DNA from: Pseudonocardia endophytica
GTDB taxonomy: Bacteria > Actinomycetota > Actinomycetes > Mycobacteriales > Pseudonocardiaceae
Direction of reading: 5' to 3'
DNA: 64,000 bases
Assembly (NCBI RefSeq): GCF_004339565.1
Contig: NZ_SMFZ01000002.1
Location: 2,232,001 to 2,296,000, forward strand
In this document: piece after piece, positions 25,131-36,000 of the stretch
Position numbering within the stretch: position 1 is the stretch's first letter
Layout: each line of letters opens with the position of its first letter
The notes under the pieces: generated by a model
The model's input: the letters and a program-made list of their open reading frames with translations, nothing else
What the model was told of the DNA's origin: nothing
Database searches by the model: none
Translations under genes and position numbers: made by a program

Positions 25131-27032
25131 ATGGTGGCGCAGCGCGCGACGGTCACGTTGCAGGACATCGCCGACCTGGCGCACGTTCGCCGGCACGTGG
25201 TGACGATGTGGCGTAGGCGCCCGCGGGTCCGCGGACGTGTCGTCCCGTTCCCCGAGCCGATGTCCTCGGCTGACGGCGCGGAGCACTTCGACCGCGACGA
25301 GATCGTTGCGTATCTGCAGGCCACCGGACGGGGGAACAACGTCGAGGCTGAGCAGGATGCTCCTGCGCTCTCGGTGCCGGACGGCGTCGACGCCGAGGAC
25401 GTCGTGGCCCTGCTGGCCCTGCACGCCGCGACCGGGGAGGACGTCGACGGCCGCTCGGCGGCCGACCTGGCCGACCTCGCGCGCCGCGTCGACCCTGGTG
25501 ACGATCTCCTGCTCAGCGAGGTTCGCGAGTTGATTATCACCGAAGCCATGGCGGGATACGTCGACGACCTCGTCGCGGCGTCGTTCGGCCCGTCCGATGC
25601 GCTCGCCCGTCTGGAGTCGAGCCGACTTCATCGGCACCCGGGTCGACGCGGTGTCGGGGAGGACCTTGCCGACATCGTAGCCGCGGCCGCCGGGGCAGCG
25701 CGCGATGCGCTCGGCGGTGAGGGCGTGGTTCTCGTGCCCCCGGCCGAGGCGTCGATGTTCCGGACGCTCGCCGCGGGATTCGCCGGCGTCGTGCTCGCAC
25801 CGGATCAGAACCGGGCTCTGCGGCGCCGGGCGCAAATCGAGGAGATCGCCGTCCGGGACAGTCCCGCCGACGCCCCTACGGTGCACGTCCTCTCGGTGAT
25901 CGGGATGTCCGAGGCCGAGGCGCTGCGCTCGGCCGATGATCTCGTGCTCGGTCTGGGCTCGTCGGACGTCGGCGTCGTGGTGGGCGCCGCCGGAACGCTG
26001 TGTGACCCGCTCGTCGGCGCCGCGAGCCGGGACCGCACCGACACCCTGTCCGGCCGGGTCCTCGCCGCCGCGATCCGGCTGCCCCGAGGCCTGTGGAGGA
26101 GCGCACACCGGCAGAGCCTGGCGCTGTGGGTGCTGCACGGAGCGCGCCGCAACGAGTTCGTGTCGCTCGCGGACCTGGAAGGCGCGGCGATCGACCTCGA
26201 TGATCTCGCCGCCGACATCACGGCAGCCCTGCTCGAGCCCGCTACCGACGCGACCCGGGGGAGCCGCGCCCCGCGCTACGCCCGCCGGCGCGATCTCACC
26301 GCGGTGCTGGCCCAGGCGGCGGTCGTGCCCCGCGGCGTCACAGCAGTGCGACTCGGCAGCGGGCCGCCGTCCTGTCATCTGGACCGGGTCCACGCCGCGA
26401 CGCTCACGACGAGCCGCCCCCTCGCGGGATGCGACGTCGCCGTCGCGGCCGCCCCGACCACCATCACGTTGCGTCGGCGGTCGCTCGCCGAGTTGGTGTC
26501 GGACGGACAGCTCCTCGTGAAGCACGGGACGCGTGTCGATCTCGCCCACGCCGATCCGGCGGGCACCGTCGCGATTCTCGCTGCGGACAGCGCGGCCGAC
26601 CACGTTCGACTCGACCCCTTCGACGCGGCCCGTCTCTATCGACGCGCCCACCGCACCGAGCCGGGCGATGTCGTCTTCCTCGAACGACCCTCGCCGACCG
26701 CGCGGGTCGATGGGTCCGGTGGAGCGCTCGTCGCGGCGCCGAGCCGGATCCTGCGCCTCCAGCCCGGCGCCCCCGTCGGGCCGCACGTGCTCGCCGCCGT
26801 CGTCAACACCCTCACCCCGGCGGGGACGGCATGGACGACGTGGAGCCTGCCGTTGCTGTCTGCGGCCGATGCGGACGCGCTCGACGAGGCGCTCGCCGCC
26901 ATCGCGACACATCAGGACGAGCTGCGGCGACACACCGACGCCGCGCGCGATCTCGTCACGAGCCTGATCGAGGGCGTAGCCGCCGGCGCGGTGACGCTCG
27001 ACCCGACCCTCACCCGAACGGAAGCAGGTTGA
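25131..27032 (+). CDS. HTH protein with degenerate N6-adenine methylase core and HsdS-like tail
   Basis: This 633-aa protein starts at ATG 25131 after GGGAGGGAGG. The N-terminus (TLQDIADLAHVRRHVVTMWR ... FDRDEIVAYLQATG) is the HTH seen in actinobacterial HTH-N6-methylases. The middle (about 150-350) keeps the late methylase strands, for example VGVVVGAAGTLCDPLVGAAS and GRVLAAAIRLPRGLWR, but lacks recognisable SAM (DPxxGSG) and NPPF motifs. The C-terminal third resembles an HsdS half: VKHGTRVDLAHADPAG, EPGDVVFLE, VAPSRILRL. It is one base from hsdM. It is probably a catalytically dead DNA-recognition or regulatory partner of the type I system. Confidence 0.72.
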   Translation: MVAQRATVTLQDIADLAHVRRHVVTMWRRRPRVRGRVVPFPEPMSSADGAEHFDRDEIVAYLQATGRGNNVEAEQDAPALSVPDGVDAEDVVALLALHAATGEDVDGRSAADLADLARRVDPGDDLLLSEVRELIITEAMAGYVDDLVAASFGPSDALARLESSRLHRHPGRRGVGEDLADIVAAAAGAARDALGGEGVVLVPPAEASMFRTLAAGFAGVVLAPDQNRALRRRAQIEEIAVRDSPADAPTVHVLSVIGMSEAEALRSADDLVLGLGSSDVGVVVGAAGTLCDPLVGAASRDRTDTLSGRVLAAAIRLPRGLWRSAHRQSLALWVLHGARRNEFVSLADLEGAAIDLDDLAADITAALLEPATDATRGSRAPRYARRRDLTAVLAQAAVVPRGVTAVRLGSGPPSCHLDRVHAATLTTSRPLAGCDVAVAAAPTTITLRRRSLAELVSDGQLLVKHGTRVDLAHADPAGTVAILAADSAADHVRLDPFDAARLYRRAHRTEPGDVVFLERPSPTARVDGSGGALVAAPSRILRLQPGAPVGPHVLAAVVNTLTPAGTAWTTWSLPLLSAADADALDEALAAIATHQDELRRHTDAARDLVTSLIEGVAAGAVTLDPTLTRTEAG

Positions 27033-27033
27033 C

Positions 27034-28644
27034 GTGCCCCCACGCACGAAGAAGGCCCCCACGGCGCCGTCCACCATGAAGGAGCTGGAGGACACGCTGT
27101 GGAAGGCGGCCGACAAGTTGCGCGGCTCGCTGTCGGCGCACCAGTACAAGGACGTGATCCTCGGTCTGGTGTTCCTCAAATACGTCTCGGACGCCTACGA
27201 GGAGCGTCGCGAGGCGATCCGCGCCGACCTCACCGTCGACGGCCTGGACGACGACCAGATCGCCGACCTGATCGACGATCCCGAGGAGTACCAGGGATAC
27301 GGAGTGTTCGTCGTGCCGCCCGAGGCCCAGTGGAGCTACCTCGCCGAGAACGCGAAGGGCAAGCCCGCCGATGGCAACGAGCCGAAGCGGTCGATCGGCG
27401 AGCTCGTCGACGCGGCGATGGACGCCGTCACGAAGGCGAACGAGAGCCTGAAGGGCACGCTCGTTGTCCGGTACAACCGGGACGGGATCGACCAGCGTCG
27501 CCTCGGCGAGCTGATCGACCTGTTCAACAGCGCCCGGTTCAGCCGCCAGGGCGAGCACCGCGCGCGGGACCTCATGGGCGAGGTCTACGAGTACTTCCTC
27601 GGTAACTTCGCCCGAGCCGAGGGCCGCCGTGGCGGCGAGTACTTCACCCCGCCGTCGGTGGTGAAGACGCTCGTCGACGTGCTGGAGCCGACCTCGGGCC
27701 GGGTGTACGACCCGTGCTGCGGATCGGGCGGGATGTTCGTGCAGACCGAACGGTTCATCCGTCGCCACGACGGCGACCCGACCAACATCCACGTCTACGG
27801 CCAGGAAGCGATCGCCGAGACATGGCGGATGGCCAAGATGAACCTCGCCATCCACGGGATCGACCACAGCGGACTGGGCTCGGTCGCCGGCGACACGTTC
27901 GCCCGCGACCAGCACCCGAACACGGCGATGGACTTCGTGATGGCCAACCCGCCGTTCAACATCAAGGACTGGACGCGCGACACCGACGACGACCGCTGGC
28001 GCTTCGGAGTGCCCCCGGCGAAGAACGCTAACTACGCGTGGATCCAGCACATCCTGTATAAGCTCGCGCCCGGCGGGAAGGCCGGCGTCGTCATGGCGAA
28101 CGGATCGATGTCGTCACAGTCCAATGGCGAGGGCGACATCCGCGCCCGGATCGTCACCGCCGACCTCGTCTCCTGCATGGTCGCGCTGCCGACCCAGCTG
28201 TTCCGCAGCACCGGCATCCCCGTCTGTCTGTGGTTCTTCACGCGGGGTAAGAGCGGTGCAAAGTGGGGCGCGACCGACCGCTCCGGCCAGGTGCTGTTCA
28301 TCGACGCCCGCGAGATGGGGTACATGGTCGACCGCGCCGAGCGCGCGTTCTCGGATGAGGACATCGTCCGGATCGGCGACACGTTCCGCGCCTGGCGCGG
28401 CGCGCCGTCAGCCGAGGCGTACGAGGACATCCCTGGCTTCTGCAAGTCGGTCCCGGTCGCCGAGATCAAGGTCGCGGACTACGCGTTGACCCCGGGCCGC
28501 TATGTCGGCGCCGCCGAGGTGACCGACGACGGCGAGCCGACCGACGCGAAGATCGACCGGTTGAAGAAAGAGCTGTGCGAGACCCTCGACGAGTCTGCGC
28601 GGCTGGACACGGTCGTGCGCGAGCAGCTGGAGCGCCTGTCGTGA
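27034..28644 (+). CDS. hsdM: Type I restriction-modification system methyltransferase subunit HsdM
   Basis: The 536-aa product starts at GTG 27034. HsdM N-terminal helical domain: MKELEDTLWKAADKLRGSLS. Methylase motifs: GGEYFTPPSVV (near residue 199), SAM-binding DPCCGSGGMF (near 225), catalytic NPPFNIKDW (near 304). It methylates adenine at sites defined by HsdS. The order hsdM-hsdS-hsdR with overlaps is the common actinobacterial arrangement. All catalytic motifs are intact. Confidence 0.96.
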   Translation: MPPRTKKAPTAPSTMKELEDTLWKAADKLRGSLSAHQYKDVILGLVFLKYVSDAYEERREAIRADLTVDGLDDDQIADLIDDPEEYQGYGVFVVPPEAQWSYLAENAKGKPADGNEPKRSIGELVDAAMDAVTKANESLKGTLVVRYNRDGIDQRRLGELIDLFNSARFSRQGEHRARDLMGEVYEYFLGNFARAEGRRGGEYFTPPSVVKTLVDVLEPTSGRVYDPCCGSGGMFVQTERFIRRHDGDPTNIHVYGQEAIAETWRMAKMNLAIHGIDHSGLGSVAGDTFARDQHPNTAMDFVMANPPFNIKDWTRDTDDDRWRFGVPPAKNANYAWIQHILYKLAPGGKAGVVMANGSMSSQSNGEGDIRARIVTADLVSCMVALPTQLFRSTGIPVCLWFFTRGKSGAKWGATDRSGQVLFIDAREMGYMVDRAERAFSDEDIVRIGDTFRAWRGAPSAEAYEDIPGFCKSVPVAEIKVADYALTPGRYVGAAEVTDDGEPTDAKIDRLKKELCETLDESARLDTVVREQLERLS

Positions 28645-29807
28645 GCGGAGGTTGGCCGACAGCCTCCCTCGGAGATCTCCTCGAGGATGGCGCTCTGTCG
28701 TATGGAATCGTCCAGCCGGGCCGCGACGATCCGTCCGGCGTACCGATCGTACGAGTCAAGGATCTCTCCGGTGGCCGGATCGACGGCATCGGTACACTGA
28801 AGGTTGCACGGGAAATTTCCGAGCGACATTCGCGCACTCGATTGCGAGGTGGCGAGCTTCTCCTCTCGGTAGTGGGTTCGGTCGGAGAAACCGCTGTGGT
28901 TCCGCCCGCACTCGAGGGCTGGAACGTTGCGCGCGCTATCGCCGTGCTTCGTCCGTCCGGAGTCTCGGCCCAGTGGCTCCGGCTCGTGTTCGAGTCCGCC
29001 AAGATGCGCGACTATTTCTCTGGCGTTCTCAACACGACAGTTCAGGCGACGCTCAATCTCGCTGATATCAAGCGAGCGAAGATTCCGATGCCGCCTGCTG
29101 ATGTGCGGACAGCGATCACAGATGTCATCGGCGCGCTCGATGACAAGATCACCGTGAACGTCCGCGTCGTCGCGGCAGCGGACGCCCTTCGTCTGGCCTC
29201 GGTCACCGCCGCATCGGTCGGGGGAACCGTATCGCCGTTGTCGGCTCTGGCGCGCTTCGTCAACGGCCGGGCCTTTACTAAGAACGCCACAGGCACCGGG
29301 CGCGTGGTGGTTCGTATCGCGGAGCTCAACTCGGGCGTCGGGGGGTCAACCGTCTACAACGACATCGAGGTGGTCGACGATCATCTGACGCGTCCCGGCG
29401 ACCTGCTCTTCGCGTGGTCGGGATCGCTCACGGTGGCGCGCTGGTACCGGGAGGAGGCCATTGTCAACCAGCATATCTTCAAGGTAGTGCCTGAGGCTGG
29501 TCGTCCTCTGTGGCTTGTTGACTACGCGGTGCGGACGAAGCTTGCCGAGTTCAAGGCCGTCGCAGCAGACAAGGCGACAACGATGGGTCACATTCAACGC
29601 CACCATCTCGATGAGCCGGTCCCGGTTCCGCCAGGTGAGAATGTCGAGGTCTTGGACGTAGCAATGACCTCGCTGTGGAACCGAGCGCTTGCCGCGGAGC
29701 GGGAGTCGTTGCAACTGGCACGGACGCGAGACGAACTGTTGCCGCTGCTGATGTCGGGCAAGGTGCCGGTAAAGGACGCCGAGAAGGTCGTGGAGGAGGT
29801 GGTGTAG
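28641..29807 (+). CDS. hsdS: Type I restriction-modification system specificity subunit HsdS
   Basis: The 388-aa product starts at GTG 28641 (GTGA overlap with hsdM). It contains two target-recognition domains. The first runs from WPTASLGDLLEDGALSYGIV to VQATLNLADIKRAKIPMPP. The second begins near GGTVSPLSALARFVNGRAF and ends with the conserved helix RDELLPLLMSGKVPV. By eye its DNA is less GC-rich than the flanking hsdM and hsdR, common for exchangeable TRDs. Confidence 0.93.
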   Translation: MSGGWPTASLGDLLEDGALSYGIVQPGRDDPSGVPIVRVKDLSGGRIDGIGTLKVAREISERHSRTRLRGGELLLSVVGSVGETAVVPPALEGWNVARAIAVLRPSGVSAQWLRLVFESAKMRDYFSGVLNTTVQATLNLADIKRAKIPMPPADVRTAITDVIGALDDKITVNVRVVAAADALRLASVTAASVGGTVSPLSALARFVNGRAFTKNATGTGRVVVRIAELNSGVGGSTVYNDIEVVDDHLTRPGDLLFAWSGSLTVARWYREEAIVNQHIFKVVPEAGRPLWLVDYAVRTKLAEFKAVAADKATTMGHIQRHHLDEPVPVPPGENVEVLDVAMTSLWNRALAAERESLQLARTRDELLPLLMSGKVPVKDAEKVVEEVV

Positions 29808-32800
29808 GTGCTCAACGAGGCGCAGTGGGAGCAGATCGCGCTCGAGCAGTTCGCTGGGCAGGGTTGGCGGCCGTTGCACGGAACCGACATCGCGCCCGGT
29901 GCCGATCGCGGGCGGGAGACGTGGACCGACATCGCGTTGCCCGCGCGGATGCTCATGGCGATGCGCGATCTCAACCCCGACGTGCCGGACGGGTACGTGG
30001 AGCAGGCCCTCGCCGAGATCCTCTCTCCGACCTCGCAGGACGCCATCACCGAGAACCGTCGCATCCACGGGGTGTTGGTCGACGGGTACAACGCGATCAG
30101 CTACGTCGACGCCGAGGGTATCGAGCAGAGCCCGACCATCCGGCTGGTCAGCCACCGCGAGGAGGACAACGAGTTCCTCGTCGTCAACCAGGTCACGGTC
30201 CGGTCGACCGACCACGAGCGGCGCTTCGACGTTGTGCTCTACCTCAACGGCATGCCGGTGATCGTCATCGAGCTGAAGAACGCCGGCGACCCGAACGCCA
30301 CGCTCAGCAAGGCGCACGGCCAGCTCGCGACCTACCTCGACGAGTTCCCCACCGCGTTCCGCTTCTGTGTGCTCACCGTCGTTAGCGACGGCCTCACAGC
30401 GCGGTACGGCACGCCGTTCACGCCGCTCAACCACTACTCGCCGTGGAACGTCGGCGAGGACGGGGAGCCGCTCGACACGACGACCGACGTCGACGACCAG
30501 AGCCTTGGTGTGGAGCTCGAGTACCTCGCCGACGGGATCGGGAATCCGGAGCGGTTCCTGCAGCTGCTGCGCAATTTCGTCGCGTTCGACGCCGGTGCCG
30601 GGGGCTACCAGAAGCGGGTCGCGAAACCGCATCAGTACTTCGCCGTCACCAAGGCGGTCGGTACGACGGTCGACGCCGCGCGCAGCAACGGCAAGGGCGG
30701 CGTCGTCTGGCACACCCAGGGCTCGGGCAAGTCAATGGAGATGGAGCTCTACGCCCACCTCGTCGCGCACCACCCGGCGCTGAAGAACCCGACGCTCGTC
30801 GTGGTCACCGACCGAACCGAGCTCGACACGCAGCTCTTCGACACGTTCCAGCGCTCCGAGCTGCTGGGCGAGAGCCCGGTGCAGGTGAACACGCGCGACG
30901 AGCTGCGCACGCGGCTCGGGGAGAAGAACACCGGCGGCATCTTCTTCACCACCTTGCAGAAGTTCGGCCTGACCGAGGCCGAACGCAAGGCGGGTCGTGA
31001 CCATCCGACGCTGTCCGACCGCCCGAACGTCGTCGTCATCGTCGACGAGGCCCACCGCAGCCACTACGAGAAGACCTACGGGTTCGCCCGGCACATCCGC
31101 CAGGCGCTTCCGCGCGCGACGTTCATCGCGTTCACCGGCACACCGCTCTCGATGGCCGGACGCGACACCGTCGAGGTGTTCGGCGATGTCATCGACACCT
31201 ACGACCTCACCCGCGCCGTCGACGACGGCGCGACCGTCCCCGTGCGGTTCGCCCCCCGCCTCATCGGTGTGCAGCGCGCCCTCGCCGAGGAGGAGCTCGA
31301 CCGGGCGGCCGACGAGGCCACCGCCGGTCTCGACGACGTCGAGCGCGACCGGGTCGAGCGGTCCGTCGCGGTCATCAACGCCGTCTACGGAGCCCCGGAG
31401 CGTCTCAAGACGCTGGCCCGCGACCTCGTCGATCACTGGGCCCACCGCTCGGATGCGATGCGCCCGTACCTCTCGGCGGAGGACGTGTCGTCGCCGGGCA
31501 AGGCGCTCGTCGTCTGCGGCACCCGGGAGATCTGCGCGCGGCTCTACGACGAGATCGTCGCGCTGCGGCCCGACTGGCACGACGACGCCATAGACCGCGG
31601 TGTGATCAAGGTCGTGTACTCCGGGTCCGCCTCCGACCAGCAGCCGGTCAAGGCGCACGTCCGCCGCGAGGGCCAGAACAAGGCCATCAAGAACCGGCTG
31701 AAGGACGCCGAGGATCCGCTGCAGATCGTCATCGTCAAGGACATGCTGCTGACCGGGTTCGACGCGCCGCCGCTGCACACGCTGTACCTGGACCGGCCGC
31801 TGAAGGGGGCGCTGCTCATGCAGACCCTCGCACGGGTGAACCGCACGTTCCGCGGCAAGCAGGACGGGCTGCTCGTCGGATACGCCCCTCTGATCGACAA
31901 CCTCACCAGCGCGCTCGCCCAGTACACGGCAACCGATCAGGAGCGCAGGCCCGTCGGACGCGACGTCGAGGAGGCCGTCGCGCTGGTCCGGGAGCTGATC
32001 GGTCGGATCGACTCGCTGTGCGCGGGTTATCCGTGGCGGACGATGTGGGACCGAAGCGACGCGAGCCTGGTCAAGGCGGCGGCGGGCCTGACCAACCACC
32101 TGCGCTCGCCGTCGACCCCCGGCAACCGGCCCGGCGAGGGCGAGGAGACCCTGGCTCGGCGCTTCCGCCGGTTGACCGGAGAGCTGGCCCGCGGGTGGGC
32201 GCTCGCAGGCGACGACCTGGCTGATCTGCGCGACGAGGTGCTGTTCTACGGCGAGGTCCGGGTCTGGATGGCGAAGCTGGACGCGCAGGAGCGCCAGGCC
32301 GCCGGCGAACCGGTTCCGGAGGAGATCGCGCGGCTGCTGTCCGGGCTCGTCGCGTCGTCCACCGCCACCGGCGACATCGTCGACATCTACGCCGCGGCCG
32401 GGTTGCCGACGCCGACGCTATCCAACCTCGGGCCGGACTTCCTGGCGAAGGCGCAGGAGGCGGACCAGACGCACCTGGCGATCGAGGCGCTGCGCAACCT
32501 GCTCACCGCGGAGTCGGCGAAGGTGGCGCGGCACAACCTGGTCCGCCAGCGGGCGTTCTCGGAGCGCATCAGCGATCTGATGAACCGGTACACGAACGAG
32601 CAGCTCACCTCCGCCGAGGTCATCGCGCGACTCGTCGAACTGGCGAACGAGGTGGCGGCCGAGGATGACCGCGGCAAGTCGTTCGACCCGCCGTTGTCCG
32701 AGGACGAGCTGGCCTTCTACGACGCGGTGAGCACCAACGAGTCCGCGGTCGACGTGCAGGGCCCGGACGTGCTCGCCCAGATCGCCCGCGAGCTGGTGGC

Positions 32801-32978
32801 CGTCATGCAACGTGATGTCAAGACCGACTGGACCGTCCGCGACGACGTCCGCGCCAAGCTGCGCTCGTCGATCAAGCGGCTGCTGGTGAAGTACCGGTAC
32901 CCGCCCGACAAGCAGCCAGGCGCGATCCGGCTGGTCATCGACCAGATGGAGAGCATGGCTCCGCGCTATGCGGCGTGA
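29808..32978 (+). CDS. hsdR: Type I restriction endonuclease subunit HsdR
   Basis: The 1056-aa product starts at GTG 29808 directly after hsdS. The N-terminal nuclease domain has RFDVVLYLNGMPVIVIELKN (D and E-x-K, near residues 140-157). The SF2 motor has Walker A HTQGSGKS (near 305), DEAH in VIVDEAHRSH (near 411), FTGTPL, and motif V/VI DMLLTGFDAP and QTLARVNR. The C-terminal helical region binds the MTase. Length and motif order are standard, so the system looks complete. Confidence 0.96.
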   Translation: MLNEAQWEQIALEQFAGQGWRPLHGTDIAPGADRGRETWTDIALPARMLMAMRDLNPDVPDGYVEQALAEILSPTSQDAITENRRIHGVLVDGYNAISYVDAEGIEQSPTIRLVSHREEDNEFLVVNQVTVRSTDHERRFDVVLYLNGMPVIVIELKNAGDPNATLSKAHGQLATYLDEFPTAFRFCVLTVVSDGLTARYGTPFTPLNHYSPWNVGEDGEPLDTTTDVDDQSLGVELEYLADGIGNPERFLQLLRNFVAFDAGAGGYQKRVAKPHQYFAVTKAVGTTVDAARSNGKGGVVWHTQGSGKSMEMELYAHLVAHHPALKNPTLVVVTDRTELDTQLFDTFQRSELLGESPVQVNTRDELRTRLGEKNTGGIFFTTLQKFGLTEAERKAGRDHPTLSDRPNVVVIVDEAHRSHYEKTYGFARHIRQALPRATFIAFTGTPLSMAGRDTVEVFGDVIDTYDLTRAVDDGATVPVRFAPRLIGVQRALAEEELDRAADEATAGLDDVERDRVERSVAVINAVYGAPERLKTLARDLVDHWAHRSDAMRPYLSAEDVSSPGKALVVCGTREICARLYDEIVALRPDWHDDAIDRGVIKVVYSGSASDQQPVKAHVRREGQNKAIKNRLKDAEDPLQIVIVKDMLLTGFDAPPLHTLYLDRPLKGALLMQTLARVNRTFRGKQDGLLVGYAPLIDNLTSALAQYTATDQERRPVGRDVEEAVALVRELIGRIDSLCAGYPWRTMWDRSDASLVKAAAGLTNHLRSPSTPGNRPGEGEETLARRFRRLTGELARGWALAGDDLADLRDEVLFYGEVRVWMAKLDAQERQAAGEPVPEEIARLLSGLVASSTATGDIVDIYAAAGLPTPTLSNLGPDFLAKAQEADQTHLAIEALRNLLTAESAKVARHNLVRQRAFSERISDLMNRYTNEQLTSAEVIARLVELANEVAAEDDRGKSFDPPLSEDELAFYDAVSTNESAVDVQGPDVLAQIARELVAVMQRDVKTDWTVRDDVRAKLRSSIKRLLVKYRYPPDKQPGAIRLVIDQMESMAPRYAA

Positions 32979-33098
32979 GCGAGAGACTGTCCGGATCGAG
33001 CTCGGTGTCCTCGTCGGGGCTGGGTGGAGGTCGGTCGCAGCGGGGATCAGAGCCGATGGCTCGTCCGCGGAGATGACAGCAATGGAGCACGAGCGCTA

Positions 33099-36000
33099 AT
33101 GCAGGTGCAGACCTCGAACGTCTGGGCCCGACCCGAGACCGTTGCCAGCACTGCGATTCGTCAGTTGCTCGTGCCCGAGGGGCGGCTGGAGCTCGTCGAA
33201 GACGCTGAGAACCTCTACGTGACGGGGCCTGCGGGCACATGGCCCGCGACACGGGCGCGAATCGACCCGAGTGTACTAACCGCCCAGGTTCCCGTTCTCG
33301 ATCAGACCAGGCCCATTGCTCGATGGATCGGTCCGACCGAGCCCATTCCGCCCGATGCCGTGGTCAACTCCTATCGCGATGCCATCGGGTTCCAGCACTG
33401 GGATGAGCAGCACAGTCTGCGCCGGCCGCAGATCGGCGCCCTGCACGCGATCATGGGCCATTGGGCCTCCGGCACCGGCGACCCCGCCATCGTGGTTATG
33501 CCGACCGGCACCGGCAAGACCGAGACCATGATCGCGACGGCAATCGCACAGCGCGTTCCGAGACTGCTCGTCTTGGTCCCCAGCGTGGCTCTTCGGCGCC
33601 AGATCACCAGCAAGTTCCTGCGCCTCGGCATCCTGCAGCGCGAACACATCGTCGCGCCACACGCGCTGCGACCCCAGGTAGCTGCCCTCGAGCACGGCCT
33701 GAGCGAGCCCGACGATGCCGCGCAACTTATGGATACAGCCAACGTCGTCATCGCCACTCCCGCCGTCCTCCGCGCGTGCAGCGACCAGGCCCGAGCGGTG
33801 ATCATCGAGCGGGCCACCCATCTGTTCGTGGACGAGGCACACCACGCACCCGCACCGACCTGGGCCACAGTTGTGGAGGGCTTCGCCGATCGGCCGGTCC
33901 TGCTATTCACCGCCACCCCGGCACGCGAGGACGGCCGCCCTCTACCCGGACGGGTCATCTTCCGGTTCCCGCTCCGCGAAGCTCAACGCGACGGTTACTT
34001 CACCCGCATCGACCATCGCGCCGTGCTCAGCCTGACCGGCGCGGACGAGGCGATCGCGCTGCTCGCCGTCGAGCGCCTCGAGCAGGACCTCGCCGCTGGC
34101 CGCGACCACATCCTGATGGTCCGCGCCGGCAGCGTCGACCGGGCCAAGGCCCTTCACAAGGTCTACGAGCGAGTCGCTTCCCGGCACCACCCTCAGCTCC
34201 TGCATGATCGCGTACGACCTCGTCCGCGCCGCGCGGTGATGAAGGCTCTCGCCGAGCGAACCAGCAGGGTCGTGGTCTGCGTGAACATGCTCGGGGAGGG
34301 CTTCGACATGCCTTCCCTGAAGATCGCGGCCATCCACGACACAAAGAAGAGCCTCGGCCCGATGATCCAGTTCATCGGGCGGTTCACACGTGGCGTAGAC
34401 GATCCGGCCATCGGCACACCGAGCGTGTTCATCGTCCGTGACCCGACTCTCGCGACCACTCCGTTGCGCGCGCTTCTGCGGGAGGACGCCGACTGGAATC
34501 TGCTGCTACGCGACCTCACCGAGGACATGGGGCGCAGGGTGCAAGATCAGCAGGAGTTCGACGCGTCCTTTGCCGACGCCCCGGATGAGGTCCCGGCCGG
34601 GCTGCTTGCCCCCAAGATGAGTGCCATCGCCCATCGCGCCCCGAGCGCATCCTGGGATCCTGACCGTGCCGTGCAGACGTACGGCGCGGAACGGGTCCTC
34701 GGCGAGCGCATCACCGTCGGCGCCAACAACACGGTGGCGTGGTTCATCGTCGAGCACCGCACCGACGTCCGATGGGCAGAGCTGCCCGAGATCTGTGAGA
34801 CCAGCTACGAACTCGTGATCCTCTACTTCCAGCCAGAGTCGAGAGTTCTGTGCATCCACGGCTCCGGCAACGCGGGGAACTATGCCGAGCTCGCGGCCTC
34901 AGTCCTGGGCGGTGACACCACACCGATCAACGGACCGAACACGTTCCGGGTGTTCGGCGGGCTCGATCGGCTCACACCGACCAATGTCGGCCTGCTCGAC
35001 GTCCGCGATCACTTCAACCGGTTCTCTATGCACGTCGGTAGCGACGTCAGTGAGGCGATCGACGATCACGAACGCGGGACCCGCAGCCAGACCCACATCG
35101 CCACCAACGCCTTCGACGCGGGCGAACGCGTCAGTATCAGTGCCTCGCTTTCGGGCCGGTTCTGGTCGGTCCGCACTGCGGACTCGCTGAAGGCCTGGGT
35201 CGACTGGTGCCACGAACAGACGGAGAAGCTGCTCGACTCCGACCTCGACCTCGAGTCCATCCAGGCGGGGTTCATCATCCCGGTCGACATCGACCAGCGG
35301 CCCAACCTCGTCCTGCTCGGCCTGGAGTGGCCGTGGGAGCTCTATCTCGGCGTGTCCGAGGGGCCGACAGTCACATACGACGGCCAGTCGGCCCCGTTGA
35401 TAGACATCGGCTTCAACGTCGACGACCACGGCAGGGAGGGGCCGCTGCTCTTCTCCCTCGTGAGTGATCACTGGCAGATCCCGTACCGAGCGGACTTCAC
35501 CCAGGAGAACGGCCTGAAGTATCGCCCCAACGGAGCGGGCGACGGCCGAGTGACCGGGCGCTCTCCACAGCCGTTGGGCGAGTGGATCAATAATCACCGG
35601 CCGACCCTGTTCTTCGAGCGCGACCACCTCGTGACCGACCAGGGTCGGATGCTCGCCCCGCGAATCGATCTCTTGCCGTTCGACCCGGACAAGCTCATCT
35701 CCCACGACTGGGCGGGCACGACAATCACGGTGGAATCGCAGGGCGTCGAGCGCCGACCCGATTCGATCCAGGCGCAGATGTCCCGGTACCTGCAGCTCCA
35801 CCACACCTTTGCGGTTCTCGTCGATGATGACCGCGCGGGCGAAGCTGCCGACCTCGTCGGCCTGGCCGTCAACGGCGAATGGTTCGATGTCACTCTCGTC
35901 CACTGCAAGTACTCGTCCGCACCTCAGCCCGGCGCGCGTCTCGCCGATCTGTACGAGCTCTGTGGCCAAGCCGTTCGCGGCGCTCGCTGGCGCCAGCATG

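Noticed and set aside
25059..27179. 706-aa minus-strand open frame
   Set aside because: Antisense shadow of the HTH/dead-methylase gene; composition is repetitive Arg/Gly.
30732..32099. 455-aa minus-strand open frame inside hsdR
   Set aside because: Antisense to intact helicase motifs of HsdR.
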